59,209 nt of DNA from contig NZ_JOAN01000028.1 of NCBI RefSeq assembly GCF_000718555.1, positions 1 through 59,209 on the forward strand, read 5' to 3'. This stretch comes from Micromonospora chokoriensis (GTDB taxonomy: Bacteria > Actinomycetota > Actinomycetes > Mycobacteriales > Micromonosporaceae). The notes beneath the pieces are model-generated. The model did not search any database, had not been told where the DNA came from, and worked only from the letters and a program-made list of their open reading frames with translations. Positions 35,501-44,411 of this stretch are shown here, one piece after another (the first letter of the stretch is position 1; the number at the start of each line of letters is the position of its first letter). Both the position numbers and the translations under genes were made by a program.

Positions 35501-36931
35501 TCAGCCGACCGCGCCCTCCATCTGAAGCTCGATCAGGCGGTTGAGTTCCAGGGCGTACTCCATCGGGAGCTCCTTGGCGATCGGCTCGATGAAGCCGCGC
35601 ACGATCATGGCCATCGCCTCGTCCTCGCTCAGACCCCGGCTCATCAGGTAGAAGAGCTGGTCGTCGCTGATCTTGGAGACGGTCGCCTCGTGCCCCATCG
35701 ACACGTCGTCCTCGCGGATGTCGACGTACGGGTAGGTGTCCGAGCGGGAGATGGTGTCGACCAGCAGCGCGTCGCACTTGACCGTGCTCCGGCTGTGGTG
35801 CGACCCCTCCAGCACCTGCACCAGACCCCGGTACGAGGTGCGGCCGCCGCCACGGGCGATCGACTTCGACACGATGGTCGAGGAGGTGTGCGGCGCGGCG
35901 TGCACCATCTTGGCGCCGGCGTCCTGGTGCTGACCCTCGCCGGCCATCGCCACCGAGAGCACCTCGCCCTTGGCGTGCTCGCCGGTCATGTAGACCGCCG
36001 GGTACTTCATGGTCACCTTGGAGCCGATGTTGCCGTCGACCCACTCCATGGTCGCGCCCTCGTGGCACACAGCGCGCTTGGTGACCAGGTTGTAGACGTT
36101 GTTCGACCAGTTCTGGATGGTCGTGTAGCGGCAGCGCGCGTTCTTCTTGACGATGATCTCCACGACCGCGCTGTGCAGCGAGTCGGAGGAGTAGAGCGGC
36201 GCGGTGCAGCCCTCGACGTAGTGCACGTACGCGCCCTCGTCGACGATGATCAGCGTCCGCTCGAACTGGCCCATGTTCTCCGTGTTGATCCGGAAGTAGG
36301 CCTGCAGCGGAATCTCCACGTGCACGCCCTTCGGCACGTAGATGAACGAGCCACCGGACCACACGGAGGTGTTCAGGGCGGCGAACTTGTTGTCGCCGAC
36401 CGGGATCACCGTGCCGAAGTACTCCTTGAAGACGTCCTCGTGCTCGCGCAGCGCCGTGTCGGTGTCCAGGAAGAGCACGCCCTGCTCCTCAAGGTCCTCA
36501 CGGATCTTGTGGTAGACGACCTCCGACTCGTACTGCGCCGCGACACCGGCGACCAGGCGCTGCTTCTCCGCCTCCGGGATGCCCAGCCGGTCGTAGGTGT
36601 TCTTGATGTCCTCGGGCAGGTCCTCCCAGCTGGTGGCCTGCTTCTCGGTCGACCGCACGAAGTACTTGATGTTGTCGAAGTCGATCCCGGTGAGGTCCGC
36701 TCCCCAGGCCGGCATCGGCTTACGGCCGAACAGCCGCAGGCCCTTCAGCCGCAGGTCGAGCATCCACGCCGGCTCACTCTTCTTGGCCGAGATGTCCCGC
36801 ACCACCGCCTCGTTGATGCCGCGCTGGGCGACCGCCCCGGCGGCGTCCGGGTCGGACCAGCCGTACTCGTACCGGCCCAGGGCGGCGAGCTGCTCTTCCT
36901 GGGTCAGGGGCTGGACGATCTGCTCGGTCAT
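35501..36931 (-). CDS. sufB: Fe-S scaffold protein SufB
   Basis: A 476-residue scaffold on which new clusters form. Recognisable parts are [20 protein letters not shown], the long beta-helix with [24 protein letters not shown], whose Cys is conserved in SufB, and the C-terminal [33 protein letters not shown]. The ATG overlaps the sufR stop as ATGA, so repressor and scaffold are coupled. Confidence 0.97.
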   Translation of the reverse strand: MTEQIVQPLTQEEQLAALGRYEYGWSDPDAAGAVAQRGINEAVVRDISAKKSEPAWMLDLRLKGLRLFGRKPMPAWGADLTGIDFDNIKYFVRSTEKQATSWEDLPEDIKNTYDRLGIPEAEKQRLVAGVAAQYESEVVYHKIREDLEEQGVLFLDTDTALREHEDVFKEYFGTVIPVGDNKFAALNTSVWSGGSFIYVPKGVHVEIPLQAYFRINTENMGQFERTLIIVDEGAYVHYVEGCTAPLYSSDSLHSAVVEIIVKKNARCRYTTIQNWSNNVYNLVTKRAVCHEGATMEWVDGNIGSKVTMKYPAVYMTGEHAKGEVLSVAMAGEGQHQDAGAKMVHAAPHTSSTIVSKSIARGGGRTSYRGLVQVLEGSHHSRSTVKCDALLVDTISRSDTYPYVDIREDDVSMGHEATVSKISDDQLFYLMSRGLSEDEAMAMIVRGFIEPIAKELPMEYALELNRLIELQMEGAVG

Positions 36932-37728
36932 CTATCTGTCCTCACAGTGGTGACGGGATTACCGGATTGAGCGCGGCCCGGCTGAGTCGGGATGTGCGTG
37001 GTGCACACCCCGTCGCCGTGCGCGATGGTGGCCAGACGCTGCACGTGGGTGCCGACCAGACGGGAGATAACCGCGGTCTCGGCCTCGCACAGCTGGGGAA
37101 ACTCGGCGGCCACGTGCGCCACCGGGCAGTGGTGCTGACAGAGCTGGCCGCCGGAGGCGATCGTGGTCGCGTTGGCAGCGTAACCCTCGGCGGTGAGAGC
37201 CGCGGCGAGTGCCTCGGCTCGTGCGAGAGGGTCGTCGCCGGCGTCCTCCATGGCCGCCCGACAACGGGACTCGAGAGCCGACACCTGCTCGGTGGCGAAC
37301 GCCTCGACTGCGTCCGAACCGCCGCTGCGGGCGATCCAACGCAACGCGGCGGTGGCCATGTTGTCGTAGTGGTGTGTGCCACAGCGGACCCGGGCGGCCT
37401 CGGTCAGCAGGAACACCTTGGCCGGACGGCCCCGACCACGGCTGCCCTGCACGGTCTGCTCGCGGGCGTACACGTCACCGTCCGCGAGCATCGCGTCCAG
37501 GTGCCGGCGGATCGCCGCCGGGCTGAGCCCGAGGGCCACGCCGAGCTGTGCGGCGGTGGTGGCACCCCGCTCCAGCAGCAGCTGGGTGACCCGGTCGCGG
37601 GTGGAGATCTCGGCCGCCGCCGCACCGGCGAGGGCGGCCGCAGTGGTCACGACGGGCGCGGACACTGGCGCACCGAGGGCCGGTACGGCCGTCGGTTGGT
37701 GCCCAGAGAGCGCCGCCGCGTTTTTCAC
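36928..37728 (-). CDS. sufR: Fe-S cluster-dependent repressor SufR
   Basis: A 266-residue regulator. An Ala-rich leader of 40 residues precedes a winged helix-turn-helix ([23 protein letters not shown]), and a C-terminal cluster domain has C197, C201 and C214 (CQHHC...C), the spacing known for SufR. With a [4Fe-4S] cluster it represses the suf operon; loss of the cluster induces it. It is the first gene of the operon, and its GTG start lies at the edge of a SufR-like operator. Confidence 0.93.
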   Translation of the reverse strand: MKNAAALSGHQPTAVPALGAPVSAPVVTTAAALAGAAAAEISTRDRVTQLLLERGATTAAQLGVALGLSPAAIRRHLDAMLADGDVYAREQTVQGSRGRGRPAKVFLLTEAARVRCGTHHYDNMATAALRWIARSGGSDAVEAFATEQVSALESRCRAAMEDAGDDPLARAEALAAALTAEGYAANATTIASGGQLCQHHCPVAHVAAEFPQLCEAETAVISRLVGTHVQRLATIAHGDGVCTTHIPTQPGRAQSGNPVTTVRTDR

Positions 37729-37741
37729 AACGCCAACGTTA
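37728..37741 (-). promoter_or_regulatory. SufR-like operator at the suf promoter
   Basis: On the minus strand TAAC-N6-GTTG (plus strand CAAC-N6-GTTA) deviates by one base from the CAAC-N6-GTTG palindrome that I recall for Streptomyces SufR. It overlaps the -10 box of the predicted promoter and touches the sufR start codon. Confidence 0.5.
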
Positions 37742-37764
37742 CGTAATTACCCGGAGGGTCGCAA
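37736..37764 (-). promoter_or_regulatory. candidate suf operon promoter, probably leaderless
   Basis: Minus-strand boxes TTGCGA (37759-37764) and TAACGT (37736-37741) are separated by exactly 17 bases. The sufR GTG lies seven bases after the -10 box, so transcription should begin at or next to the start codon. Confidence 0.55.
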
Positions 37765-37844
37765 ACTGTGGCCCCGGTGATCCGAACCACCGCGCCAACG
37801 GAGTCGGACGAACCTCGATCACTACGGTGCGTAGGATTTGCGCC

Positions 37845-38792
37845 GTGAACCGATTCGTCCCCCCGGTCTCCGGCATCCTGCTGCGCCGCCTCGCGCTCGC
37901 CTCGATCATTGCGAACGTGGGCATCGTCGTCACCGGCGGGGCCGTCCGGCTGACCGCCTCAGGCCTCGGCTGCCCCACCTGGCCCCGGTGCACCGACGAC
38001 TCGTACGTCACGACGCCCGAAATGGGCGTCTACGGGGTGATCGAGTTCAGCAACCGCATGTTGACCTTCGCGGTGGCGCTGATCGCGTTGGCCACCGTGC
38101 TGGGCGTGCTGGCCCACCGGCCCCGCCGACCCGGGCTCCTCGCACTGGCCGTCGCGGTGTTCCTGGGCATTCCCGCCCAGGCGGTGATCGGCGGTTTCAC
38201 CGTGCTCACCAACCTCAACCCGTGGGTGGTCGGGCTGCACTTCCTCGCCTCGATGGGGGTGATCGCCGCCGCGTACGCCCTCTGGCGGCGCGTCGGCGAC
38301 CCCGACGGCCCGACCGTGGCCGTGGTGCCCGCACCGCTGCGCGCGCTGGCCCGGGTCACCACCGGCGTCACCGTCGCCGTGCTGGTCGTCGGCACCTGGG
38401 TCACCGGCAGCGGCCCGCACGCCGGCGACCACGGCGCCGCCCGCAACGGGCTCGACCCGGAGTCGATCTCGCAGGTGCACGCGGACGGGGTCTTCCTGCT
38501 GATCGGGCTGTCGGTGGCGCTGATCTTCGCGTTCCGCGCCGTCGGCGCGCAGCGGGCCACCCGTGCCGCGATCGTGCTGGTCGCCGTGGAGTTGGGTCAG
38601 GGCCTGATCGGCTTCGTGCAGTACTTCACCCACGTGCCGGCGCTCCTGGTCGGCGCGCACATGCTCGGCTCCTGCCTGGTGCTGCTGGCCACCCTGTCGG
38701 TGCAGTGGTCGACCCGGGAACGCCACTCGGTGGCGCCGGCACCGCAGGGCACCCAGACCGAAGCCCCCACCCCCGTGCCGGTCACCGCCTAA
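37845..38792 (+). CDS. ctaA: heme A synthase (COX15/CtaA)
   Basis: A 315-residue membrane enzyme converting heme O to heme A for cytochrome aa3 oxidase. About eight hydrophobic segments are present, with the family motifs GGAVRLTASGLGCPTWPRC, EFSNRMLTF (Glu/His region), VVGLHFLASM and a C-terminal VGAHMLGSCLV. The two cysteines of GCPTWPRC match the paired external Cys of CtaA. The GTG at 37845 is chosen: a TAGGAT hexamer ends seven bases before it, suggesting a leaderless message. It diverges from the suf operon. Confidence 0.94.
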   Translation: MNRFVPPVSGILLRRLALASIIANVGIVVTGGAVRLTASGLGCPTWPRCTDDSYVTTPEMGVYGVIEFSNRMLTFAVALIALATVLGVLAHRPRRPGLLALAVAVFLGIPAQAVIGGFTVLTNLNPWVVGLHFLASMGVIAAAYALWRRVGDPDGPTVAVVPAPLRALARVTTGVTVAVLVVGTWVTGSGPHAGDHGAARNGLDPESISQVHADGVFLLIGLSVALIFAFRAVGAQRATRAAIVLVAVELGQGLIGFVQYFTHVPALLVGAHMLGSCLVLLATLSVQWSTRERHSVAPAPQGTQTEAPTPVPVTA

Positions 38793-38825
38793 CCCACGCC
38801 CGCGACCGCTACCGCTACCGCGCCG

Positions 38826-38917
38826 AGATCGCACCCGCGCCGGAGATCGTGCTCGAACCAGGAAGTAGTGGCTTCGCAGCGCGCCGACACCACTACAACT
38901 GGGATATTGCGCGATCT
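38826..38917. repeat. nested inverted repeat, REP-like
   Basis: Outer arms AGATCGC (38826-38832) and GCGATCT (38911-38917) enclose inner arms GTAGTGG (38865-38871) and CCACTAC (38890-38896). The inner right arm continues AACT, giving AGTTGTAGTGGTG on the other strand, close to the core AGTTGTGGTG of the element at 28019. It lies in the non-coding gap after ctaA. Confidence 0.4.
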
Positions 38918-38995
38918 TGACGGCGCGGACGCGGCGCGTAGAGCAACTGCCGTCGTCCGGGTCGAGGTCGACCAGCTCGGCGCAGATAACAAGAG

Positions 38996-39019
38996 CGACC
39001 CGGGGTTTCCCCCGGGTCG
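38996..39019. terminator. hairpin terminator between ctaA and the next gene
   Basis: CGACCCGGGG, a TTTC loop and CCCCGGGTCG form a perfect 10-bp stem between two converging genes. Confidence 0.7.
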
Positions 39020-39051
39020 ACTGGTAGTGGTCGGTCAGTTCAACTGCTATC

Positions 39052-39387
39052 TCAGCGGGCCATCGTGCGCCGGGCCATCGACCGCCACAGGTCGTTGCTC
39101 GGACGCATCTGGTCCATCAGTTCACGCTCCCAGGCGTTCTCGACGGTGACTCCCGCCTTGGCGCACGCCTCCCGGGCGGTGACGGTGTCGTCGGCGAACT
39201 GGTCGCCCCACTCACCGTCGGAACCCACCAGGACGATTCGCGCGCCACGCTTGCCGACGTACTCGATGACCGCCTTCGCGCCGCCGTGTCCGGCGGCGAA
39301 CGCCTTGAGGCCGGCGACCAGGCCGTGGGGCGCCTGCTCGCCAGCGGTCTGCTCGGCCGTCAGCGTCGTATCGGAACCATCTGCCAT
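39052..39387 (-). CDS. conserved hypothetical protein, 111 residues
   Basis: I do not recognise a named family. The protein has an acidic Thr-rich start, a compact alpha/beta core (AKAVIEYVGKRGARIVLVGSDGEWGDQFADDT, then AREACAKAGVTV) and a basic end (RSMARRTMAR). The ATG at 39387 is chosen because the in-frame extension to 39477 runs into the AT-rich intergenic region. A TAGGCT hexamer seven bases before the ATG suggests a leaderless message. Homologues appear to be common in actinobacteria, judging by the style of the protein; this is an impression only. Confidence 0.7.
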   Translation of the reverse strand: MADGSDTTLTAEQTAGEQAPHGLVAGLKAFAAGHGGAKAVIEYVGKRGARIVLVGSDGEWGDQFADDTVTAREACAKAGVTVENAWERELMDQMRPSNDLWRSMARRTMAR

Positions 39388-39779
39388 GACGCGAAGCCTA
39401 AGCAGAGTTGCACTCCGTCGGGCGAGAACCATGAAGCTTTTGTGATGCCAATTACCTAGAGGTTTAAGGATGAGCACAGGTTTCCTGTCCGATTATATGC
39501 GGACTTTTGCGCTCAAAGCACGTCGGCAAACCGCCACCCAACCGCCCTAGGTTGAGCCGATCCGACTCATGCCGAAAGTTACTCTGATGTGACCTTAAAG
39601 CCGGACAACTCATCCACGTCCATCATTAGTCAGCAGATCATCGACGCCCATCGCCAGCGGCGCAGAGCGCAGCGCGGCGGCCGACCAGAACCACGAAGAC
39701 GACCGGCAGAGCAGCGCTGCGCGATTCGACCGACACAAAGCACCGCGGCAAACCCCGCAGGGCAGAGCCGGGGAACGCC
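39388..39779. other. 392-bp gene-poor region, AT-rich for this genome
   Basis: The region between the 111-residue protein and ctaB is less GC-rich than its surroundings at 39430-39640. It contains a small open frame (39470-39550), an ACAGG-TTT-CCTGT palindrome inside it, and no recognisable terminator or RNA gene. The last 140 bases before ctaB are ordinary in composition and read as an overhang of the ctaB 3' side. Confidence 0.6.
39470..39550 (+). CDS. possible 26-residue small protein
   Basis: ATG at 39470, with GAGG about nine bases upstream, opens 26 codons (MSTGFLSDYMRTFALKARRQ...) to TAG. Codon third positions are unusually AT-rich for this genome, so it is either a real small gene of unusual composition or chance. 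Confidence 0.2.
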   Translation: MSTGFLSDYMRTFALKARRQTATQPP

Positions 39780-40733
39780 TCAGATCAGCGCGTCGAGCGC
39801 GACGGCCACGAAGACGATCGTCAGGTACGTCGTCGACCAGTGGAACAGCCGCATCGGCTTGACCGCCTCGCCGCGCGTCGCCCGCCGGCAGAGCCGGTGC
39901 GCCTCGACCACGAAGATGGCGCCCACCACCAGGGTCGGCACCCCGTAGATCGCGCTGAGCCCCAGCGGCCAGACAGCCAGGGAGGTAAGCACGGTGAGCC
40001 ACGCGAAGATCAGGATTTCGGCGTTCACCCGGCGGACCGAGGCCACCACCGGCAACATCGGGATGCCGGCGCGGGCGTAGTCGTCCTTGTACTTCATGGC
40101 GAGCGGGTAGAAGTGCGGCATCTGCCAGAAGAAGACCACCGCGAAGAGCCCCCAGGCCGCCGGCGCCAGCGAGCCGGTCACCGCAGCCCAGCCGATCAGC
40201 ACCGGGGCCGCCCCGCAGGCGCCACCCCAGAAGGTGTTCGTCGGGGTGGAGCGCTTGAGCCACAGGGTGTAGACGAGGTCGTAGTAGGCGATCGCCGCGA
40301 GGGTCAGGCCGGCGGCCAGCAGGTTGGTGAAGGTCGCCATCAGGGCCACCGACACCGCCGCCAGCACCAGGCCGAAGATCAGCGCGCTTCGCGGCGACAC
40401 GGTGTGCGCCGGCAGCGGCCGACGCTTGGTACGCCGCATCAGCTGGTCGATGTCGCGGTCGATGTAGCAGTTGAGGACGCTGGCTGCCCCGGCGGCGAGC
40501 GAGCCGCCGATCAGCACGATGGCCATCAGCCACAGCGACGGCAGCCCACCCTCGGCGAGCATCATCGCCGGGACGGTGGTGACCAGCAGCAGCTCGACGA
40601 TCCGTGGCTTGGTGAGCGCCACGTACGCCGAGATGACGCCGCGCACGTCCCGCCGGGCCACCGGGCCCTCGGCCGCCCGCGCCGGGTGCTGCCCGGCCGG
40701 GTTGCTCGCGGGGCGCTCGGTGATCATGCTCAC
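39780..40733 (-). CDS. ctaB: protoheme IX farnesyltransferase (heme O synthase, CtaB)
   Basis: A 317-residue membrane prenyltransferase that attaches farnesyl to heme B. The catalytic motif [21 protein letters not shown] carries the metal-binding Asp residues, and [21 protein letters not shown] is the second family signature. Seven to nine hydrophobic segments follow. The GTG at 40733 has GGAAGGTGG upstream; ATG at 40727 is an alternative. It works with ctaA, which lies 1 kb away in the opposite direction, and diverges from tkt. Confidence 0.95.
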   Translation of the reverse strand: MSMITERPASNPAGQHPARAAEGPVARRDVRGVISAYVALTKPRIVELLLVTTVPAMMLAEGGLPSLWLMAIVLIGGSLAAGAASVLNCYIDRDIDQLMRRTKRRPLPAHTVSPRSALIFGLVLAAVSVALMATFTNLLAAGLTLAAIAYYDLVYTLWLKRSTPTNTFWGGACGAAPVLIGWAAVTGSLAPAAWGLFAVVFFWQMPHFYPLAMKYKDDYARAGIPMLPVVASVRRVNAEILIFAWLTVLTSLAVWPLGLSAIYGVPTLVVGAIFVVEAHRLCRRATRGEAVKPMRLFHWSTTYLTIVFVAVALDALI

Positions 40734-40998
40734 GGATTGCCACCTTCCGGCATCGGCACGGGGAGATCGGATTGGCCGGGCCCGATTGGGTCCGCACACC
40801 GACCCACACACTACGCGTCGTCGTTTTGGCTGCCCGGCCGACCCGACAACGGTGCGGGCCGTCACACCACCGGGTTGAACCGAGCAGCCAGATCGTCACG
40901 TAGCGCACACCATGCACAGATCCCTGGGCGCACGTTTAGGGACGCTCGATAAGGTCATCGGTGAGGGTTCCGCCCATCTGCCGAGGAGCACAACCATC

Positions 40999-43137
40999 GT
41001 GGCTGCCAAACGACCCGAGCACTCCGCACTGAACTGGTCCGACCTCGATCGCCGGGCCGTAGATACCGTCCGCGTGCTGGCCATGGACGCCGTAGAGAAA
41101 TCCGGCAACGGCCACCCGGGCACCGCGATGAGCCTCGCGCCCGCGGCGTACCTCCTCTTCAACCGCGTCATGCGGCACAACCCGGCCGATCCGAACTGGC
41201 CCGGTCGGGACCGGTTCGTCCTCTCCGCCGGGCACTCCAGCCTGACGCTCTACATCCAGCTGTTCCTGTCGGGTTACCCGCTGAGCCTGGAAGACCTCAA
41301 GTCGCTGCGGCAGTGGGGCTCGCAGACGCCGGGTCACCCGGAGCACGGGCACACGCCGGGCGTGGAGACCACCACCGGCCCGCTCGGGCAGGGTCTGGGC
41401 AACGCGGTCGGCATGGCCATGGCGGCCCGCCGCGAGCGCGGCCTGTTCGACCCCGAGGCCGAGCTGGGCGCGTCGGTCTTCGACCACGACATCTGGTGCA
41501 TCGTCTCCGACGGTGACATCGAGGAGGGCATCAGCCACGAGGCCAGCGCCCTCGCCGGGCACCAGCAGCTGGGCAACCTCACGGTGATCTACGACGACAA
41601 CGAGATCTCCATCGAGGACGACACCCGCATCGCCAAGAGCGAGGACGTGGCGGCCCGTTACGAGGCGTACGGCTGGCACGTGCAGACCGTCGACTGGCGC
41701 AGTGGCGACGCCGACCAGGGCGACTACCACGAGGACGCCGAGGCGCTGTACGCGGCGCTGCTGGCCGCCAAGGCGGAGACCGGCCGCCCCTCCTTCATCG
41801 CGCTGCGCACCATCATCGGATGGCCTGCGCCCAACAAGCAGAACACCGGCAAGATCCACGGCTCGGCGCTCGGCGCCGACGAGGTGAAGGCCACCAAGCG
41901 GATCCTCGACTTCGACCCGGAGCAGACCTTCCAGGTCGACGAGGACGTGCTCAGCCACGCCCGCACGGTGATGAGCCGCGGCTCCGAGGCGCAGCAGGAG
42001 TGGACCACCGGGTTCGACGCCTGGAAGAAGGCCAACCCGGAGCGCACCGCGCTCTACGAGCGGTTGGCTGGCCACGTACTCCCCGATGGCTGGACCAACG
42101 CGTTGCCGGTCTTCCCGGCGGACGCCAAGGGGGTGGCCACCCGGGCCGCCTCCGGCAAGGTGCTGGAGGCGCTCGCGCCGGTGCTCCCGGAGCTGTGGGG
42201 CGGCTCGGCCGACCTGGCCGAGAGCAACAACACCACCATGAAGGGCGAGCCGTCGTTCATCCCGGCCACCCACGCCACCAAGGACTTCCCCGGTCACGAG
42301 TACGGCCGCACGCTGCACTTCGGCATCCGTGAGCACGCCATGGGCGCGATCCTCAACGGCATCGCCCTGCACGGCGGCACCCGCCCGTACGGCGGCACGT
42401 TCCTGGTGTTCAGCGACTACATGCGTCCGTCGGTGCGGCTGGCCGCGTTGATGAAGCTGCCGGTGACCTACGTGTGGACGCACGACTCGATCGGCCTCGG
42501 CGAGGACGGCCCGACCCACCAGCCGGTGGAGCACCTGACCGCGCTGCGCGCCATCCCGGGCCTGGACGTGGTCCGTCCGGCCGACGCCAACGAGACGGCC
42601 TGGGCCTGGCGGCAGGCGCTGGAGCACACCGACCGGCCCACCGCGTTGGCGCTGAGCCGTCAGCCGCTGCCGACCATGGACCGCGACGTCCTGGGTGGCG
42701 CGGAGGGCGTGGCCAAGGGCGGGTACGTGCTGGCCGAGGCGTCCAACGGCAAGCCTCAGGTGATCATCGTCGGCACCGGTTCCGAGGTGCAGCTCTGCCT
42801 GACCGCCCGGGAGCGGCTGGAGGCCGACGGCACCCCGACCCGGGTCGTCTCGATGCCCTGCCAGGAGTGGTTCTACGAGCAGGACGAGGCGTACCGGGAG
42901 TCGGTGCTCCCACGCGGGGTAAAGGCACGGGTGAGCGTGGAAGCGGGCATCGCGATGTCCTGGCGCGGTGTCGTCGGTGACCTGGGCGAGAGCGTCAGCC
43001 TGGAGCACTACGGGGCGAGCGCCCCGCACACCGTGCTCTTCGAGCAGTTCGGGTTCACCCCCGACCGGATCGTGGCGGCAGCACACGCCTCGCTGGCCCG
43101 GGTGGGCGACATCACCGGTTTCACGACCGGCAACTGA
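40999..43137 (+). CDS. tkt: transketolase
   Basis: A 712-residue thiamine-diphosphate enzyme moving two-carbon units in the pentose phosphate pathway. Visible are KSGNGHPGTAMSLAPAA, the ThDP-binding GDGDIEEG-type motif (SDGDIEEGISHEASALAGH, then YDDNEISIED), and the C-terminal half with HFGIREHAMGAILNG and THDSIGLGEDGPTHQPVE. The GTG at 40999 follows GAGGAG; a longer in-frame start at 40912 is unlikely. It heads the operon tkt-tal-pgi-zwf-opcA-pgl. Confidence 0.96.
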   Translation: MAAKRPEHSALNWSDLDRRAVDTVRVLAMDAVEKSGNGHPGTAMSLAPAAYLLFNRVMRHNPADPNWPGRDRFVLSAGHSSLTLYIQLFLSGYPLSLEDLKSLRQWGSQTPGHPEHGHTPGVETTTGPLGQGLGNAVGMAMAARRERGLFDPEAELGASVFDHDIWCIVSDGDIEEGISHEASALAGHQQLGNLTVIYDDNEISIEDDTRIAKSEDVAARYEAYGWHVQTVDWRSGDADQGDYHEDAEALYAALLAAKAETGRPSFIALRTIIGWPAPNKQNTGKIHGSALGADEVKATKRILDFDPEQTFQVDEDVLSHARTVMSRGSEAQQEWTTGFDAWKKANPERTALYERLAGHVLPDGWTNALPVFPADAKGVATRAASGKVLEALAPVLPELWGGSADLAESNNTTMKGEPSFIPATHATKDFPGHEYGRTLHFGIREHAMGAILNGIALHGGTRPYGGTFLVFSDYMRPSVRLAALMKLPVTYVWTHDSIGLGEDGPTHQPVEHLTALRAIPGLDVVRPADANETAWAWRQALEHTDRPTALALSRQPLPTMDRDVLGGAEGVAKGGYVLAEASNGKPQVIIVGTGSEVQLCLTARERLEADGTPTRVVSMPCQEWFYEQDEAYRESVLPRGVKARVSVEAGIAMSWRGVVGDLGESVSLEHYGASAPHTVLFEQFGFTPDRIVAAAHASLARVGDITGFTTGN

Positions 43138-43152
43138 GGGAGCGTGGATGGC

Positions 43153-44331
43153 ATGACGGACAAGCTGAATGAGCTCACCGCCGCGGGTGTGGCGGTCTGG
43201 CTCGATGATCTTTCCCGGGTGCGTTTGAGCTCTGGCGGGCTGGACCAGCTGCGCCGCGAGAAGCACGTGGCCGGCGTCACCACCAACCCGACGATCTTCG
43301 CCAAGGCGCTGAGCGACGCCGACGAGTACAACTGGCAGCTGCGCGACCTCGCCACCCGTGGCATCGAGGTCGAGGAGTCGGTGCGCATGCTCACCACGTA
43401 CGACGTACGGTGGGCCTGCGACGTGATGCGCCCGTCTTACGACGGCAGCGCCGGCGTCGACGGCCGGGTCTCCATCGAGGTGGACCCCCGGCTGGCACAC
43501 GACAGCGACAAGACCGTGGCCGAGGCCAAGGCGCTGTGGTGGCTTGTCGACCGTCCCAACCTCTTCATCAAGATCCCGGCCACCGAGGCGGGCCTCCCGG
43601 CGATCACCGCCACCCTGGCCGAGGGGATCAGCGTCAACGTCACGCTGATCTTCGGTCTGGACCGCTACTCGGCGGTCATGGAGGCGTTCCTCGCCGGGCT
43701 GGAGCAGGCCAAGGCGAACGGCCACGACCTGTCGAAGATCGGCTCGGTCGCGTCGTTCTTCGTCTCCCGGGTCGACTCCGAGGTCGACAAGCGGCTCGAG
43801 AAGATCGGGTCCGACCAGGCCAAGGCCCTGAAGGGCAAGGCCGCCATCGCGAACGCGCAGCTGGCGTACGAGCGCTACACCGAAATTTTCTCCTCGGACC
43901 GCTGGAAGGCGCTCGCCGCCGCCGGCGCGCACCCGCAGCGGCCGCTGTGGGCGTCCACCTCGACGAAGAACCCGGACTACCGGGACGTCATCTACGTCGA
44001 GGAGCTGATCGCCCCCGGCACTGTCAACACCATGCCGGAGTCGGTCATCCACGCGTACGCCGATCATGGCGAGACCCGTGGCGACACCATCACCGGCGCG
44101 TACGACGCGGCCCGCAAGGTCTTCGCGGACCTGGAGTCGGTCGGGGTGGACATGGACGACGTGATCGCCACCCTGGAGCGCGAGGGCGTGGAGAAGTTCG
44201 AGGCCAGCTGGCAGGAGCTGCTCGACGGCGTTCGCAAGTCCCTGGAGGCGGCGGCGAAGGGCAAGGGCTCGCCGAACAAGGCCGCCAAGGGCAACGCGAA
44301 GGCCGCCGAGAAGGCCGGTGGCAACGCATGA
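43153..44331 (+). CDS. tal: transaldolase
   Basis: A 392-residue transaldolase exchanging three-carbon units. [12 protein letters not shown] near the N-terminus, the Schiff-base lysine in [16 protein letters not shown] and the core [20 protein letters not shown] identify the family. The last 35 residues are an Ala/Lys/Gly-rich tail ([19 protein letters not shown]) not needed for the fold. The ATG at 43153 lies ten bases after GGGAG. Its stop overlaps the following micro-ORF as ATGA. Confidence 0.95.
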   Translation: MTDKLNELTAAGVAVWLDDLSRVRLSSGGLDQLRREKHVAGVTTNPTIFAKALSDADEYNWQLRDLATRGIEVEESVRMLTTYDVRWACDVMRPSYDGSAGVDGRVSIEVDPRLAHDSDKTVAEAKALWWLVDRPNLFIKIPATEAGLPAITATLAEGISVNVTLIFGLDRYSAVMEAFLAGLEQAKANGHDLSKIGSVASFFVSRVDSEVDKRLEKIGSDQAKALKGKAAIANAQLAYERYTEIFSSDRWKALAAAGAHPQRPLWASTSTKNPDYRDVIYVEELIAPGTVNTMPESVIHAYADHGETRGDTITGAYDAARKVFADLESVGVDMDDVIATLEREGVEKFEASWQELLDGVRKSLEAAAKGKGSPNKAAKGNAKAAEKAGGNA

Positions 44332-44411
44332 GTGAGCGCAGCGAGCGAATCAGCAAGCTCAGTGCGAAGGTGCCTCATGACGACACGCAGCGAAGCGGAG
44401 TGACGGCATGA
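44328..44411 (+). CDS. 27-residue micro-ORF between tal and pgi
   Basis: The frame begins at the ATGA shared with the tal stop and ends at the ATGA shared with the pgi start, encoding [20 protein letters not shown] and seven more residues. The DNA motif GAGCGCAGCGAGCGAATCA is one that I recall as a dispersed repeat in Micromonospora and related genomes. It may therefore be an inserted repeat that keeps the frame coupling rather than a functional peptide gene. Confidence 0.45.
   Translation: MSERSERISKLSAKVPHDDTQRSGVTA

Noticed and set aside
40936..44067. 1043-codon minus-strand open frame opposite tkt and tal
   Set aside because: It spans two known genes and the gap between them, has no motif, and is explained by high third-position GC.
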